From Paenibacillus sp. 1781tsa1 (GTDB lineage: Bacteria; Bacillota; Bacilli; Paenibacillales; Paenibacillaceae), in NCBI RefSeq assembly GCF_024159265.1, contig NZ_JAMYWY010000001.1, positions 2,356,001 through 2,420,000 of the forward strand: a DNA stretch of 64,000 nt, given 5' to 3'. Positions within the stretch are counted from its first letter, which is position 1. The number at the start of each line of letters is the position of its first letter. A program made the position numbers and the translations under genes. Below, piece after piece: positions 44,721 through 53,976 of this stretch. The notes under the pieces are model-generated. The model worked only from the letters and a program-made list of their open reading frames with translations. It searched no databases and had not been told where the DNA came from.

Positions 44721-46748
44721 TTATTTCATTTCGAGCAATTGCACCCCGCGGGCTTCAATCTCAACATTTCCCGAAAGCTCGCGATGGGTGAGCAGGTCAT
44801 GTGCCTTGGCTGTACCGAGATCATAGGATTGCGTGGTTGCGTTATGGTTCATGACAAACAGGTAAGGTTTACCGTCTTTGGTACGTGCGCTTACTTCAAC
44901 ACCTTCCGGTGTCTCAAGCAAGGAGTCTACGTTCTTGGCTGCTGCAAGCTGTCCCAGCAAACCATCCAGGAAGCGCTCATCCGGGTCGGATGCAACGTAC
45001 CAGGCTTCACCTTGACCAAAGGTATTACGTGTCACAACAGGCATGCCTTTATAAAAGTCGTCTCCATACTCCGCGATGACTTCGGCTCCTTCACTGTGTA
45101 GCAGGTCACACAGCATGCCACAGTCATATTCTCCTTCAAGATCGCCGTAGGCTTCTTTGAGAACAATGCGGTTCTTTTGCTCAGGCAGCAGGGCATCAAT
45201 CTCTTCCACCCAGATTCCGAGAAGTTTACGGAGTTCCCCCGGATATCCACCTGTGGTCACGAGATCGTTCTCGTTCACAATACCACTGAAGAAGGTCGTC
45301 AGGAATGTGCCACCTGCTTCAACATACTTCTCCAGTTTGGCGGCAAACCCTGGTTTAACCATGTAAAGGACAGGGGCAAGGACAATGTCGTATGTGCTCA
45401 TATCTGTATCCACACTGATGATATCTACTTGAATGTTGCGGCGGAAGAAGGCTGCGTAATATTTATGGATCTGATCCACATAGTTCAGGGCAACTGTAGG
45501 TCCGCTTGATTTTTCGATGGCCCACCAGTTATCCCAGTCGAACACAATCGCTACTTTGGATTCAACAGATGCATCCAGCGTGGTGTCACCAAGCATCTGC
45601 AATTCCTTGCCGAGTTCAGCGACTTCGCGGAATACACGTGTATTCTCGTGTCCAGCATGCTCAATAACTGCACCATGATACTTCTCACATGCACCGATGG
45701 AGCGGCGAAGCTGGAAGAACATGATGGTATCGGCCCCGTGCGCAACAGATTGATAACTCCACAGACGCATGACACCTGGACGTTTCAGTGAGTTATACGG
45801 CTGCCAGTTCTGCTGACTTGGTGTTTGCTCCATAAGCATGAACGGTTGACCATCCTTCAGTCCGCGCATAAGGTCATGTGCCATGGCCGTGAAGCTGACA
45901 GGTGTTGCGAGACCGGGATAGCTGTCCCAGGAGACGATATCCATATGTTTTGCCCATTTGAAATAGTCCAATTGTTTGAAGAATCCCATCAGATTGGTCG
46001 TAACAACGGAGTCTGGAATGTGTTTTTTGATCGCATCGTATTCCAACAGATAACAATCCAGCATGCTGTCGGAGTTGAAGCGAGAGTAGTCCAGCGAGAT
46101 TCCCTGGAATGTTGAATTGTTGTTACCCCAATGTTCGCTCAGGTTGCTCGGTAGTACAATCTCGTCCCAATCGTAGAAGGTATGCCCCCAGAAATTCGTG
46201 TTCCACGCTTTGTTGACCTGTTCCAGAGTCTGATAACGTTCTTTCAGATACACGCGGAATGCTTTCTCACAGTTATCACAGTAACACTCACCGCCATATT
46301 CATTGGAGATGTGCCATACGAGAACTGCGGGGTGATCCTTGTATCGTTCGGCCAATTTATCTGCAATCTTCTCAGCGTATTTGCGATAGGTCGGGCTGTT
46401 GGGACAGGAATTATGGCGCCCACCGAATTTGCGTTTGCGTCCATCGGCATCTACACGAAGCACGTCTGGATATTTCTTTGCCATCCAGGCCGGATGGGCA
46501 GCCGTACTCGTTGCAAGGCATATATAGACACCATTTTCATATAAACGATTAATTAGTTGGTCGAGTTCTTCAAAACGGTAAGTAACTTCATCAGGCTGAA
46601 TCAGTGCCCATGAAAATACGTTGATTGTGGCAATATCAATGCCTGCCAATTGGAACATGCGCAGGTCTTCAAGGTGGGTTTCGTGGTCCCACTGTTCCGG
46701 GTTATAATCGCCGCCGTAGAACATTTTGGGTAGTTTGCTGCTAATCAA
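44721..46748 (-). CDS. beta-galactosidase, GH42
   Basis: About 675 aa with the GH42 layout: barrel, trimerisation domain, C-terminal beta domain. The acid/base Glu is in WHISNEYGG (Glu150) and the nucleophile in FMLMEQTPSQ (Glu307), numbered from TTG 46748. Four Cys (115, 155, 157, 160) form the usual zinc site. It has no signal peptide, so it acts in the cytoplasm on galactosides, possibly from galactan or from xyloglucan side chains. TTG 46748 has GAGGTGA upstream; the GTG at 46757 lies inside that element. A divergent AraC regulator shares its promoter region. Confidence 0.93.
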   Translation of the reverse strand: MISSKLPKMFYGGDYNPEQWDHETHLEDLRMFQLAGIDIATINVFSWALIQPDEVTYRFEELDQLINRLYENGVYICLATSTAAHPAWMAKKYPDVLRVDADGRKRKFGGRHNSCPNSPTYRKYAEKIADKLAERYKDHPAVLVWHISNEYGGECYCDNCEKAFRVYLKERYQTLEQVNKAWNTNFWGHTFYDWDEIVLPSNLSEHWGNNNSTFQGISLDYSRFNSDSMLDCYLLEYDAIKKHIPDSVVTTNLMGFFKQLDYFKWAKHMDIVSWDSYPGLATPVSFTAMAHDLMRGLKDGQPFMLMEQTPSQQNWQPYNSLKRPGVMRLWSYQSVAHGADTIMFFQLRRSIGACEKYHGAVIEHAGHENTRVFREVAELGKELQMLGDTTLDASVESKVAIVFDWDNWWAIEKSSGPTVALNYVDQIHKYYAAFFRRNIQVDIISVDTDMSTYDIVLAPVLYMVKPGFAAKLEKYVEAGGTFLTTFFSGIVNENDLVTTGGYPGELRKLLGIWVEEIDALLPEQKNRIVLKEAYGDLEGEYDCGMLCDLLHSEGAEVIAEYGDDFYKGMPVVTRNTFGQGEAWYVASDPDERFLDGLLGQLAAAKNVDSLLETPEGVEVSARTKDGKPYLFVMNHNATTQSYDLGTAKAHDLLTHRELSGNVEIEARGVQLLEMK

Positions 46749-46876
46749 TGTGTTCACCTCTTGTATAAGAATAATCCTATACTATATGATACATATGACT
46801 TTTAAAATATAATAAAAGTAATGACTGATATAAGAATACGGAAGTCTAACTCAGCTTATAACCAAGGAGGCATCCC

Positions 46877-47710
46877 ATGTTTATCTCACCCCGACATCAA
46901 CGATATTTCATGACATCACGTGATCAGCCGCTGCCCCTTTATATTGAGAGCCTGGGTTATAACGGCAATCAGGAGAAGGTGTCCAGATCTGCGGGGTATC
47001 CTTGTTACCACTGGCTTCAGACCGTGAAGGGGGCCGGAGAATTTAAGTTTGCCGGGTCCACGGTCATACTGGGGGAAGCATCCGGTATTTTGCTTCCTCC
47101 GAATGAACCGCATGAATATGTGCGCGCTCAGGGGGAGTGGGAGACACTTTACATTACATTTGGCGGTTCCCAGTGTCCGGCAATCATGGAGTCACTTGGT
47201 CTGGGTGAAGCGGCATTCCATCAGTGGGAGCAGAGCAGCCCGTTTAACGACTACGGCCAGGAAGTGCTGGATTCGATCAGAAGTGATCAGGATTTGTCGG
47301 GACTCGAAGCGTCAGCGGATATATACCGATTTCTGATTTTGCTCAAAAAACATGGCATGACGGGCAATCGTTCTTCTATCTCACATGCCGTGGAGAGACT
47401 CGCTCCACTCATTGCATTTATGGAACAGCACTATGCGAATCCCGAGATTGGACTCGAACATATGGCTGCCGTAACGGGGATCTCATCCAGACATCTGAAC
47501 ACGTTGTTCAAACAGTCCTTTGGCATGACAGCCTACAGTTATTTCATTTTGCTGCGCATACGCAAGGCTAAGGAAATCATGACCGGCAATACCGCCCTGA
47601 CGATTAGGGAAACCGCAGTTCGGGTGGGCTTTCGGGATTCAAGCCATTTTGTAGCTACATTTCGCAGAATTGAGGGAGTGACTCCTGAACAGTTCCGTAA
47701 CTTGTATTAA
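46877..47710 (+). CDS. AraC-family regulator, divergent from the GH42 gene
   Basis: A 277-residue protein with an N-terminal cupin ligand domain and a C-terminal double HTH (IGLEHMAAVTGISSRHLNTLFKQSFGMTAYSYFILLRIRKAKEIM and VGFRDSSHFVATFRRIEGVTPEQFRNLY). AAGGAGG precedes the ATG by six bases. It is divergent from the GH42 beta-galactosidase and upstream of an esterase-lactonase cluster, so it may control both. The inducing sugar is unknown. Confidence 0.88.
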   Translation: MFISPRHQRYFMTSRDQPLPLYIESLGYNGNQEKVSRSAGYPCYHWLQTVKGAGEFKFAGSTVILGEASGILLPPNEPHEYVRAQGEWETLYITFGGSQCPAIMESLGLGEAAFHQWEQSSPFNDYGQEVLDSIRSDQDLSGLEASADIYRFLILLKKHGMTGNRSSISHAVERLAPLIAFMEQHYANPEIGLEHMAAVTGISSRHLNTLFKQSFGMTAYSYFILLRIRKAKEIMTGNTALTIRETAVRVGFRDSSHFVATFRRIEGVTPEQFRNLY

Positions 47711-47852
47711 CTTGTACTCAAATGATTAAAAAGTGATGCCAGGAAGGTATTGATGCATGAGGGTCATTGCCGTTATGATGGTATCGATTCCTGAGATTCG
47801 AAAACGTTTAAACGGACCCATGGTTCCGTTTTATTTGGAGAGGATGATTGAA

Positions 47853-48641
47853 GTGACAACAACGATACCCTTATGGGATCATGCTGCACCTTATGCAGCG
47901 CAGGGTCATGAAGACGAGATGCCACATTTGATTCCATTTATTCAGCCTGGTTCCGAGAGCGCTGTCATTGTATGCCCTGGTGGTGGCTATGGATTTTTGG
48001 CTGACCATGAAGGTGCTCCAATAGCCGAATTGTTGAACCGTGCAGGCATCAGTGCATTTGTCCTGAAATATCGGGTGGCGCCTCACCAGCATCCTGCACC
48101 GATAACAGATGGTCAGCGTGCCATACGTTATGTTCGTGCGCATGCCGAGCAGTACGGGATCAATCCTGCCAAGATTGCAGTACTTGGATTCTCTGCAGGT
48201 GGACATCTTACAGCAACACTGGGAACGCTGTATGACGAGGGGCAACCGGATCATGAGGATCGGATTGAACGCCAAAGTTCACGCCCGGACCGGGTTATTC
48301 TCTGTTATCCGGTCATTACGATGGAGTCCTATGGACATGCCGGTTCCCGTGAAAATTTGCTTGGGTCTGATGCGTCTGCCGAGCAGATTAGAGCTTTTAG
48401 CGCGGAGCAGCAGGTGAGAGCGGATGCTCCTGAAGCGTTCATCTGGCACACCAGCGATGACCAGGCAGTGCCTGTAGAGAATAGCTTGCGTTATGCACTT
48501 GCATTGGGTGCGCATGGCATTCCTTATGACTTGCATGTTTTTGAAAAAGGCTCACATGGACTTGGATTGGCTGAGGATAACCACGCGGTTCGGGTATGGT
48601 CGGATCTATGCTTGACGTGGCTTAAGAATCAAGGCTGGTAA
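47853..48641 (+). CDS. alpha/beta hydrolase, probable carbohydrate acetyl esterase
   Basis: About 262 aa. HSL/BD-FAE type motifs: VIVCPGGGYGFLADHEG (oxyanion), VLGFSAGGHL (nucleophile Ser), WHTSDDQAVP (Asp) and EKGSHGLGL (His). This type of esterase often deacetylates xylan or other acetylated sugars. No signal peptide is present. GTG 47853 follows TTGGAGAGG by nine bases; the open frame continues upstream to 47757 without a good site. It is 36 bases before the Axe2-like gene in what looks like one operon. Confidence 0.85.
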   Translation: MTTTIPLWDHAAPYAAQGHEDEMPHLIPFIQPGSESAVIVCPGGGYGFLADHEGAPIAELLNRAGISAFVLKYRVAPHQHPAPITDGQRAIRYVRAHAEQYGINPAKIAVLGFSAGGHLTATLGTLYDEGQPDHEDRIERQSSRPDRVILCYPVITMESYGHAGSRENLLGSDASAEQIRAFSAEQQVRADAPEAFIWHTSDDQAVPVENSLRYALALGAHGIPYDLHVFEKGSHGLGLAEDNHAVRVWSDLCLTWLKNQGW

Positions 48642-48677
48642 TTATATTAGTGCTTTAGAGCGAAGGAGTAAATGACA

Positions 48678-49340
48678 ATGAAATTGCAGAAAAATGATAA
48701 GCTTCTGTTCATCGGAGATTCGATTACGGACTGTGGTCGGCAACATCCTGTAGGCGAAGGAAGTTCAGGTCTGGGCCATGGTTATGTAGCGCAAGTCTAT
48801 GCCCTGTTGCGATCCATCTACCCGGAATTGATGTTGCGTGTCCAGAATGTGGGTAATGGTGGGAATACGATTCGTGATCTGAAACAGCGCTGGGATCGTG
48901 ATGTGCTTGACCTTAAACCGGACTGGCTCACGATCATGATCGGCATTAACGATGTATGGCGTCAGTTCGACAATCCATTGTCAACAGAGTCACATGTGTT
49001 TCTTGAAGAATACGAATCCACATTGCGTGAACTGGTGGCTTCGGTTCGTCCCAACCTAAAAGGTCTGGTACTGATGACACCTTATTATCTTGAGGCCAAT
49101 CCGGAAGATCCGATGCGGGCAACGATGGATATTTACGGAGAAGCGGTACGCAGGGTAGCCAGTGAGTATGATGCGGTGTATGTGGATACACAGGCTGCAT
49201 TTGCTCCATTTTGGGATCATTTCTATACGTCTGTGCTGACTTATGATCGGGTACATCCGGATGCAACAGGCCATATGGTACTGTCCAAAGCATTCTTGGA
49301 TGCCATCGGATTCGAATGGTCGGGCGGCGTCAAATCTTAA
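48678..49340 (+). CDS. axe2: SGNH-family acetylxylan esterase, Axe2-like
   Basis: A 220-residue SGNH hydrolase. LLFIGDSITDCGR (Ser), NVGNGGNTIRDLK (Gly), MIGINDVWRQ (Asn) and DRVHPDATGHM (Asp-His) are all present. These, together with LKGLVLMTPYYLEANPEDPMRATMD, recall Axe2 of Geobacillus stearothermophilus, an intracellular acetylxylan esterase, from memory. It would remove acetyl groups from imported xylo-oligosaccharides. ATG 48678 has AAGGAG nine bases upstream, better than ATG 48672. It lies between another esterase and a lactonase gene. Confidence 0.87.
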   Translation: MKLQKNDKLLFIGDSITDCGRQHPVGEGSSGLGHGYVAQVYALLRSIYPELMLRVQNVGNGGNTIRDLKQRWDRDVLDLKPDWLTIMIGINDVWRQFDNPLSTESHVFLEEYESTLRELVASVRPNLKGLVLMTPYYLEANPEDPMRATMDIYGEAVRRVASEYDAVYVDTQAAFAPFWDHFYTSVLTYDRVHPDATGHMVLSKAFLDAIGFEWSGGVKS

Positions 49341-49355
49341 TAAGGACGTGATGGC

Positions 49356-50237
49356 ATGAGCGACGTAACTGTAGCAGTACAAACCCCGGCATTACTGGGG
49401 GAAGGGCCAAGCTGGGATGCGGAGAACAATCGATTATTGTGGGTAGATATTGAAAGTTTCAAGGTGCATGTGTATGACCCGGCTACAGGTCAGGATCAAG
49501 CTTATGATGTCGGTGAACATGTCGGCGCGGTTGTTCCGTATCGGGGTGACGAAGTTGTGGTTGCTTTACGCAGTGGGTTTCATACGTTTCACCTGATTAC
49601 GGGTGAGCTGCATGCCATTGAGGACCCCGAACAAGATAAGGATACCAATCGGTTTAATGATGGCAAGTGTGATGCGAATGGCCGTTTCTGGGCAGGCACG
49701 ATGAGCATGAATAATGAAAGCAAAGCCGGATCATTGTATTGTTTGGAGGAAGGACAACCTGTACGCACGATGGTACAAGGCGTGTCAACATCCAACGGCC
49801 TGGGTTGGAGTCCGGATCGGAAGACCATGTATTACATTGATACCCCGACACGTTCGATTGACCGGTTTGATTTTGATCTGACAGCAGGTACGATACAGAA
49901 TCGGACAAGCGTCATTCATATACCGGAGGAATTAGGATTTCCAGATGGCATGACGGTTGATGGTGAGGGCATGCTGTGGGTTGCACATTGGGGCGGAGGA
50001 AGAATCACTCGCTGGAACCCGGATACATCAGAACTGTTGCAACAGATTGATATACCGGCAGATCAGGTAACCTCCTGCTGTTTTGGTGGACCGGATCTCG
50101 AAGAGTTATACATTACAACAGCACGTATAGGGATTAAGGAAGAACGTCTGAAAGAGACACCGGATGCGGGTTCACTTTTTGTCATCAGACCGGGAGTTAA
50201 AGGCCAGGAGACTCACGCCTATGGTAGCTCGAAATAA
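49356..50237 (+). CDS. SMP-30/gluconolactonase-family lactonase
   Basis: A 293-residue six-bladed propeller of the SMP-30/regucalcin type. Metal ligands fit GEGPSW (Glu16), STSNGLGWSP (Asn) and GFPDGMTVD (Asp). These enzymes hydrolyse sugar lactones such as glucono-, xylono- or arabinolactone. It follows axe2 by 15 bases and ends before a terminator, so it belongs to the esterase operon. Which lactone it uses is unknown; oxidative pentose use is possible. Confidence 0.87.
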   Translation: MSDVTVAVQTPALLGEGPSWDAENNRLLWVDIESFKVHVYDPATGQDQAYDVGEHVGAVVPYRGDEVVVALRSGFHTFHLITGELHAIEDPEQDKDTNRFNDGKCDANGRFWAGTMSMNNESKAGSLYCLEEGQPVRTMVQGVSTSNGLGWSPDRKTMYYIDTPTRSIDRFDFDLTAGTIQNRTSVIHIPEELGFPDGMTVDGEGMLWVAHWGGGRITRWNPDTSELLQQIDIPADQVTSCCFGGPDLEELYITTARIGIKEERLKETPDAGSLFVIRPGVKGQETHAYGSSK

Positions 50238-50329
50238 ACAGGTGCCAATCATGTAGTGCATCTCTGCCTGGTCGGCCAGGTAAGAAAAGATTCATTTTGT
50301 ACTCTTATATAAAATATAACATGTCGAAA

Positions 50330-50358
50330 GGTGCTGTTCTAACAGCATCTTTTTTTAT
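50330..50358 (+). terminator. terminator of the esterase-lactonase operon
   Basis: GGTGCTGTT pairs with AACAGCATC (one G-T) and is followed by a run of seven T. Confidence 0.88.
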
Positions 50359-50484
50359 TGTATAAACAAGTTTAAACACTGAAAATATTTTACAAAAAAC
50401 GATTTCGACAGAGGGGTTTTGATTTTTCCATCGAATGTTATTTATTGAAAGTATTATCCATATAACCGTGAATTAAGAATAATT

Positions 50485-50500
50485 ATGTAAGCGCTTAACA
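50485..50500 (+). promoter_or_regulatory. cre-like site before the xyloglucanase gene
   Basis: ATGTAAGCGCTTAACA, with the palindromic core TAAGCGCTTA, matches a CcpA/LacI-type half-symmetric site with about two mismatches. It lies 135 bases before the GH74 start. Confidence 0.5.
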
Positions 50501-50634
50501 ATAAGGATGGAGGGAGGTGAGGCTTCTTGTATCAAGGGATGCATTGATTCGTCTGGCACGCCATCATCAGCACGATGAGACAGCGGGGATAGACCGAAAT
50601 GCAGTAACAAAGTTGAAGAGGAGGATAAGTTGAT
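50501..50634 (+). other. leader of the xyloglucanase gene with an unused strong Shine-Dalgarno
   Basis: GGAGGTGA at 50513-50520 is a near-perfect Shine-Dalgarno, yet no recognised gene follows. A TTG six bases downstream opens only six codons, and an in-frame GTG at 50517 opens 38 codons that end one base before the GH74 start. The real GH74 ribosome binding site is AGGAGG at about 50618-50623. A short leader peptide is possible. Confidence 0.35.
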
Positions 50635-53600
50635 ATGAGAACGTTTATGGGGAAATTACGAATGATGAGCTTGACGGTTGCCGTAGTAACCGCTTCACTG
50701 GCAGGACTTGCTGGAACTACATCGGCGGCACCGAGTGAAGCCTATGAGTGGAAAAATGTGGTGACTGGTGCAGGAGGCGGATTTGTACCGGGCATTATTT
50801 TCAACGAGTCGGAAAAGGATCTGATCTATGCCCGTACCGATATCGGGGGAGCCTATCGCTGGAATGCGGCTGATGAGAGCTGGATACCCTTAACGGATTT
50901 TGTTGGCTGGGATGACTGGAACAAGAATGGTGTGGACGCATTGGCTACGGACCCGGTTGATCCTGATCGCGTGTATATGGCAGTTGGGACGTATACGAAT
51001 TCGTGGGACCAAAATAATGGTTCCATCTTGCGCTCTACGGACCGGGGGGATACATGGCAGACCACAACTCTTCCGTTCAAAGTGGGAGGCAACATGCCGG
51101 GACGTTCCATGGGAGAACGCCTGACTGTGGACCCGAATGATAACCGTATCCTGTATTTCGGTGCACGGAGTGGTCATGGGTTATGGAAAAGTACCGATTA
51201 CGGTGTGACCTGGAACGAAGTCACAAGCTTCCCGAATCCGGGAAATTATGTGCAAGACCCTTCGAATGAGTATACCAGTGACATTGTAGGTCTGGCATGG
51301 ATTACGTTTGACAAAACAACAGGTTCGGCAGGGCAGGCAACCCAGACCATCTATGTGGGTGTTGCGGATAAAGATCAAAGTGTATATCGCAGCACGAATG
51401 GCGGCCTGACCTGGTCAGCTGTTGCGGGTCAACCTACAGGTTACATCCCGCATCATGGTGTACTTGATTCAGACGGAAGCCTCTATATTACGTACAGCGA
51501 TGGTGTTGGACCCTATGATGGGGCAAAAGGTGACGTTTGGAAACTGAACACGTCCACAGGTGTCTGGACCAACATCAGCCCTGTTCCAAGCAGCAGCACG
51601 GATAATTATTTTGGATATGGCGGATTGGCTGTCGATGCTCAGAATCCTGGTACATTGATGGTCGCGACATTGAACTCCTGGTGGCCTGATGCTACGTTGT
51701 TCCGCAGTACAGATGGCGGAGCGACGTGGACACGCATATGGGAATTTGATGGATATCCGAACCGGAAGTTACGGTATACACAGGATATTTCGGCAGCGCC
51801 ATGGCTCACATTTGGTACCAATCCTGCCCCACCCGAAACAACTCCAAAACTGGGCTGGATGATCGGTGATCTGGAGATTGATCCGTTTGATTCGGATCGC
51901 ATGATGTATGGAACGGGGGCTACGATCTATGGAACGAAGAACCTGACAGACTGGGATGATGATAAGAAAATCAATATTTCAGTGATGGCAAAGGGTGTTG
52001 AGGAGATTGCCGTACTGGATCTGATCAGCCCGCCAAGTGGTGCACATTTGTTAAGTGGAGTGGGGGATGTCTCAGGATTCCGTCATAATAATCTGGATCA
52101 GGCTCCAGCGACCATATTTACGAGCCCGAACTATTCTTCCACAGAAAGTCTGGATTTTGCAGAGTTAAGTCCGAATACGATGGTTCGCGTAGGGAAAGCA
52201 GATTATGCTGCTGATCCAAATGCAAAATCCATTGGTTTGTCCAGTGATGGAGGGACTACGTGGTATAAAGCCAATTCAGAACCTGCCGGCACAACGGGAG
52301 GAGGAACTGTAGCCATCTCTGCGGATGGTAACCGACTGGTATGGAGCACGTCAGACAAAGGTGTGCATTACTCGACTGGCGGCAATTCCTGGACGGCAAG
52401 TACAGGGATACCTGCACAGGCAAAAGTGATATCTGATCGTGTAAACCCAAACAAATTCTATGGATTTACAGCGGGTAAAATCTATGTGAGTGTGAATGGT
52501 GGTGCTGCCTTCACGGCATCGCCTGCGACGGGACTTCCAATGGAAGGAAATGCCGATCTGGATGCCGTTCCAGGTGTTGAAGGTGAACTCTGGTTTGCAG
52601 GTGGTAGTGAGGAAACAGGTCCTTACGGATTATGGCATTCCACGGATTCAGGAGCGACATTCACGAAGCTTGCCAATGTAGAGGAAGCAGACAGTATCGG
52701 ATTTGGTAAAGCGGCCCCTGGACAGAACGTTGTTGCGTTATATACGGTTGCACAGATTGATGGAACACGTGGATTCTTCCGCTCCGATGACGGTGGAGCC
52801 AATTGGGTTCGTATCAACGATGATCAGCATCAGTATGCTCGTGTAACCACAATTACGGGTGATCCGCGTTTGTATGGAAGAGTATACCTCGGAACGAATG
52901 GCCGCGGAATTTTGTATGCCGACCGTGTTGGAGGTAACAATGGCGGAGGTACAACACCAGTGACCAACTCTGCCATTACACCGGTTACAGCGGAATTTGA
53001 TCGCAAAGTCGGTAATCAGGTTGATATTCCAGTCACGTTGACGCTGAACGGCAATACACTTGTATCCATTCGTAACGGGAATGCAGCGCTGGTTTCAGGT
53101 ACAGATTACACGTTAACAGGCAATGAGGTCGTATTGAGTAAAAACTACCTGGCTTCCCTGCCAAATGGTGCAGCGGCACTAACCTTTCAATTCAGCGCAG
53201 GCGCTCATGCGACCTTGAATCTGCTCATTAAAGACACGACACCTGCCCCTGTTGGAACCATACGCATTGAGATGTTTAATAGCAACACTTCAGCGACAGG
53301 CAGCTCGATTAGCCCCAAATTCAAACTGACGAATACGGGTACTACAGCATTAAATCTGTCTGATGTAAAAATCAGATACTATTACACGATAAACGGTGAA
53401 CAGCCTCAGAACTTCTTCGCTGACTGGGCGACTGCTGGCAGTTCGAATGTAACAGGCACGTTCAGTGCACTCAATCCAGTACGGACAGGTGCTGATCACG
53501 TACTTGAGATCGGCTTTACAGCTTCGGCCGGAACTTTGAATGCGGGACAAAGCACGGAAATTCATACTCGCTTCTCCAAGAGCAATTGGACCAACTATAC

Positions 53601-53706
53601 GCAAACGGATGATTATTCTTTTGCAGGTAGTCAGACATCCTATACGGATTGGTCCAAAGTCACCGGTTATGTTGCAGGAAGTCTCCAGTGGGGAATTGAA
53701 CCATAA
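50635..53706 (+). CDS. secreted xyloglucanase GH74 with X2 and CBM3 modules
   Basis: A 1023-residue extracellular enzyme. A Sec signal peptide (about 1-31, cut near TSA/APS) leads to a GH74 double propeller (about 35-770) with catalytic Asp69 (TDIGGAYRW) and Asp478 (GDVSGFRH), the spacing seen in other GH74 endo-xyloglucanases. A Gly-rich linker precedes a CBM_X2 domain (about 780-870) and a C-terminal CBM3 (876-1023), which should bind cellulose. The enzyme cleaves the beta-1,4-glucan backbone of xyloglucan. Products would feed the alpha-xylosidase, beta-galactosidases and GH3 enzyme elsewhere in the window. Confidence 0.95.
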   Translation: MRTFMGKLRMMSLTVAVVTASLAGLAGTTSAAPSEAYEWKNVVTGAGGGFVPGIIFNESEKDLIYARTDIGGAYRWNAADESWIPLTDFVGWDDWNKNGVDALATDPVDPDRVYMAVGTYTNSWDQNNGSILRSTDRGDTWQTTTLPFKVGGNMPGRSMGERLTVDPNDNRILYFGARSGHGLWKSTDYGVTWNEVTSFPNPGNYVQDPSNEYTSDIVGLAWITFDKTTGSAGQATQTIYVGVADKDQSVYRSTNGGLTWSAVAGQPTGYIPHHGVLDSDGSLYITYSDGVGPYDGAKGDVWKLNTSTGVWTNISPVPSSSTDNYFGYGGLAVDAQNPGTLMVATLNSWWPDATLFRSTDGGATWTRIWEFDGYPNRKLRYTQDISAAPWLTFGTNPAPPETTPKLGWMIGDLEIDPFDSDRMMYGTGATIYGTKNLTDWDDDKKINISVMAKGVEEIAVLDLISPPSGAHLLSGVGDVSGFRHNNLDQAPATIFTSPNYSSTESLDFAELSPNTMVRVGKADYAADPNAKSIGLSSDGGTTWYKANSEPAGTTGGGTVAISADGNRLVWSTSDKGVHYSTGGNSWTASTGIPAQAKVISDRVNPNKFYGFTAGKIYVSVNGGAAFTASPATGLPMEGNADLDAVPGVEGELWFAGGSEETGPYGLWHSTDSGATFTKLANVEEADSIGFGKAAPGQNVVALYTVAQIDGTRGFFRSDDGGANWVRINDDQHQYARVTTITGDPRLYGRVYLGTNGRGILYADRVGGNNGGGTTPVTNSAITPVTAEFDRKVGNQVDIPVTLTLNGNTLVSIRNGNAALVSGTDYTLTGNEVVLSKNYLASLPNGAAALTFQFSAGAHATLNLLIKDTTPAPVGTIRIEMFNSNTSATGSSISPKFKLTNTGTTALNLSDVKIRYYYTINGEQPQNFFADWATAGSSNVTGTFSALNPVRTGADHVLEIGFTASAGTLNAGQSTEIHTRFSKSNWTNYTQTDDYSFAGSQTSYTDWSKVTGYVAGSLQWGIEP

Positions 53707-53741
53707 GGGAGTAATTTAACAAAATAGGATTGAAAATAGGG

Positions 53742-53790
53742 GTCCTGATTCGCCAAATGATCGAAAGGCGATTCAGGACTTCTTATTTTG
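53742..53790 (+). terminator. terminator of the GH74 gene
   Basis: GTCCTGATTCGCC pairs with GGCGATTCAGGAC at 12 of 13 positions, then TTCTTATTTT. Confidence 0.88.
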
Positions 53791-53878
53791 TCGAAATATA
53801 GTGTAAACTATAGATAGTTACCATTGAATATACGATCGTTTTAGGATATAAAAAGATGTACAATCAATTTAAATTTAA

Positions 53879-53921
53879 TGTAACCGCTAACACTGGAAAG
53901 TGTTTATAACCGATATATAAT
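53879..53921 (+). promoter_or_regulatory. perfect cre site and promoter before the YesN-type gene
   Basis: TGTAACCGCTAACA (53879-53892) fits TGWAANCGNTNWCA at all 14 positions. A TATAAT box is at 53916-53921 and the weak -35 CTGGAA (53893-53898) touches the cre site. CcpA bound here should repress the two-component operon. Confidence 0.75.
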
Positions 53922-53976
53922 AGTTGGTATAGCCTGTACAGATATAGAGGAAAGATTAGACAAGGGGGTCGCGATC

